A program made the position numbers and the translations under genes. The notes under the pieces were generated by a model that was given only the letters and a program-made list of their open reading frames with translations, searched no databases and was not told where the DNA came from. From contig CAMLNG010000218.1 of the NCBI GenBank assembly GCA_946481195.1, positions 1-6,518 on the forward strand: a stretch of DNA of 6,518 bases, written 5' to 3'. How positions within the stretch are numbered: position 1 is the stretch's first letter; the number at the start of each line of letters is the position of its first letter. Origin of the DNA: an uncultured Chromatiaceae bacterium (GTDB lineage: Bacteria > Pseudomonadota > Gammaproteobacteria > Enterobacterales > Alteromonadaceae). This document shows positions 6,156 to 6,518 of this stretch, in pieces.

Positions 6156-6518
6156 ATGAAACCAGCTTTAAGCCGATATGCTCTGAGTCAGGTTCCGCAG
6201 CACTGGCTCGCATTTGCGCAAGGACAAGTGCTGGCCAAACAGTTGGAAAGCCAGTTTAACCTGTGGTGGCCGCGTATTTTCGGGTATCACCTGCTTAAAG
6301 TAGGTACGTTAAGTTGCCAGCTTGATACTACGGCCTGTGGCATCCGGCATCAAATCCATCTGGCAACCGGGGGAGAACAGGTGTCGGTCATTGCCGACCC
6401 TGATGACTTGCCATTTATCGAACATGCGGTGGATGCGGTATTGTTGGCACATTGTCTGGAATACACGCAGGACCCGCACCATGTGATCCGTGAAGCTCAC
6501 CGGGTGCTGATGCCGGAC
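6156..6518 (+). CDS. yafS: YafS-like class I SAM-dependent methyltransferase, 3' end outside window
   Basis: The ATG at 6156 opens a frame of 121 codons with no stop before the window edge. A G-run (6143-6148) 7 bases upstream may serve as a weak ribosome site. The start MKPALSRY and the segment WWPRIFGYHLLKVGTLS at about 38-54 resemble E. coli YafS (MKPA..., YGFHLLKIGNLS), as do ADPDDLPF and DAVLLAHCLEYTQDPH followed by REAHRVLMPD. The last part is the typical post-motif-II region of class I methyltransferases (methyltransferase 11 type). As in YafS, the SAM-binding motif I lacks the usual GxGxG glycines (LLKVGTLS), so activity and substrate are uncertain. The gene is divergent from gloB, as in E. 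coli, where rnhA and dnaQ come next. Cytoplasmic location is expected. Confidence 0.88.
   Translation, partial: MKPALSRYALSQVPQHWLAFAQGQVLAKQLESQFNLWWPRIFGYHLLKVGTLSCQLDTTACGIRHQIHLATGGEQVSVIADPDDLPFIEHAVDAVLLAHCLEYTQDPHHVIREAHRVLMPD

Noticed and set aside
1..6518. CRISPR array, tRNA/rRNA, insertion sequence or prophage features
   Set aside because: No regularly spaced repeats, cloverleaf or CCA ends, transposase motifs or terminal inverted repeats were seen. Gene order is typical of core chromosome on the right half.

Overview
The window reads as ordinary chromosome of a gammaproteobacterium. GC content is moderate, start sites carry AGGA/GGAGG-type Shine-Dalgarno sequences, and mltD, gloB and a YafS-type methyltransferase gene are linked as in Enterobacteria and many Alteromonadales or Chromatiales relatives. 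The style (Gln-rich proteins, a c-di-GMP response regulator next to an HDOD regulator) would suit a Rheinheimera/Alishewanella-like bacterium, but that placement is an inference from general appearance. No mobile element, CRISPR array, rRNA or tRNA was seen.

Left part (1-3131, plus strand): the last three genes of a signalling operon whose beginning lies outside the window. The first is the 3' part of a response regulator with the end of a receiver domain, a PAS domain, a degenerate GGDEF domain and an intact EAL phosphodiesterase domain. The second is a receiver-HDOD response regulator. The third is an unrecognised 86-residue protein with two predicted membrane helices. The genes overlap by 8 and 4 bases, each with a strong Shine-Dalgarno sequence inside the preceding gene, so translation is probably coupled. 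A hairpin with a short T-run lies within the end of the third gene and probably terminates the operon.

Middle and right part (3140-6044, minus strand): gloB (glyoxalase II) is followed 81 bases downstream by mltD (lipid-anchored lytic murein transglycosylase with three LysM repeats). After 16 more bases comes a small unrecognised secreted protein that is probably cotranscribed with mltD. This group converges on the signalling operon with only 8 bases between the stop codons.

Right edge (6045-6518): a short divergent intergenic region with two tandem AGTATACC repeats separates gloB from a plus-strand YafS-like methyltransferase gene that runs off the window.

Functionally there are three themes: c-di-GMP turnover and two-component signalling on the left, cell-wall remodelling (MltD plus a secreted partner of unknown role) in the middle, and methylglyoxal detoxification (GloB) on the right. 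The part least explained by known families is the coupled PDE/HDOD/membrane-hairpin trio and the small secreted protein behind mltD.
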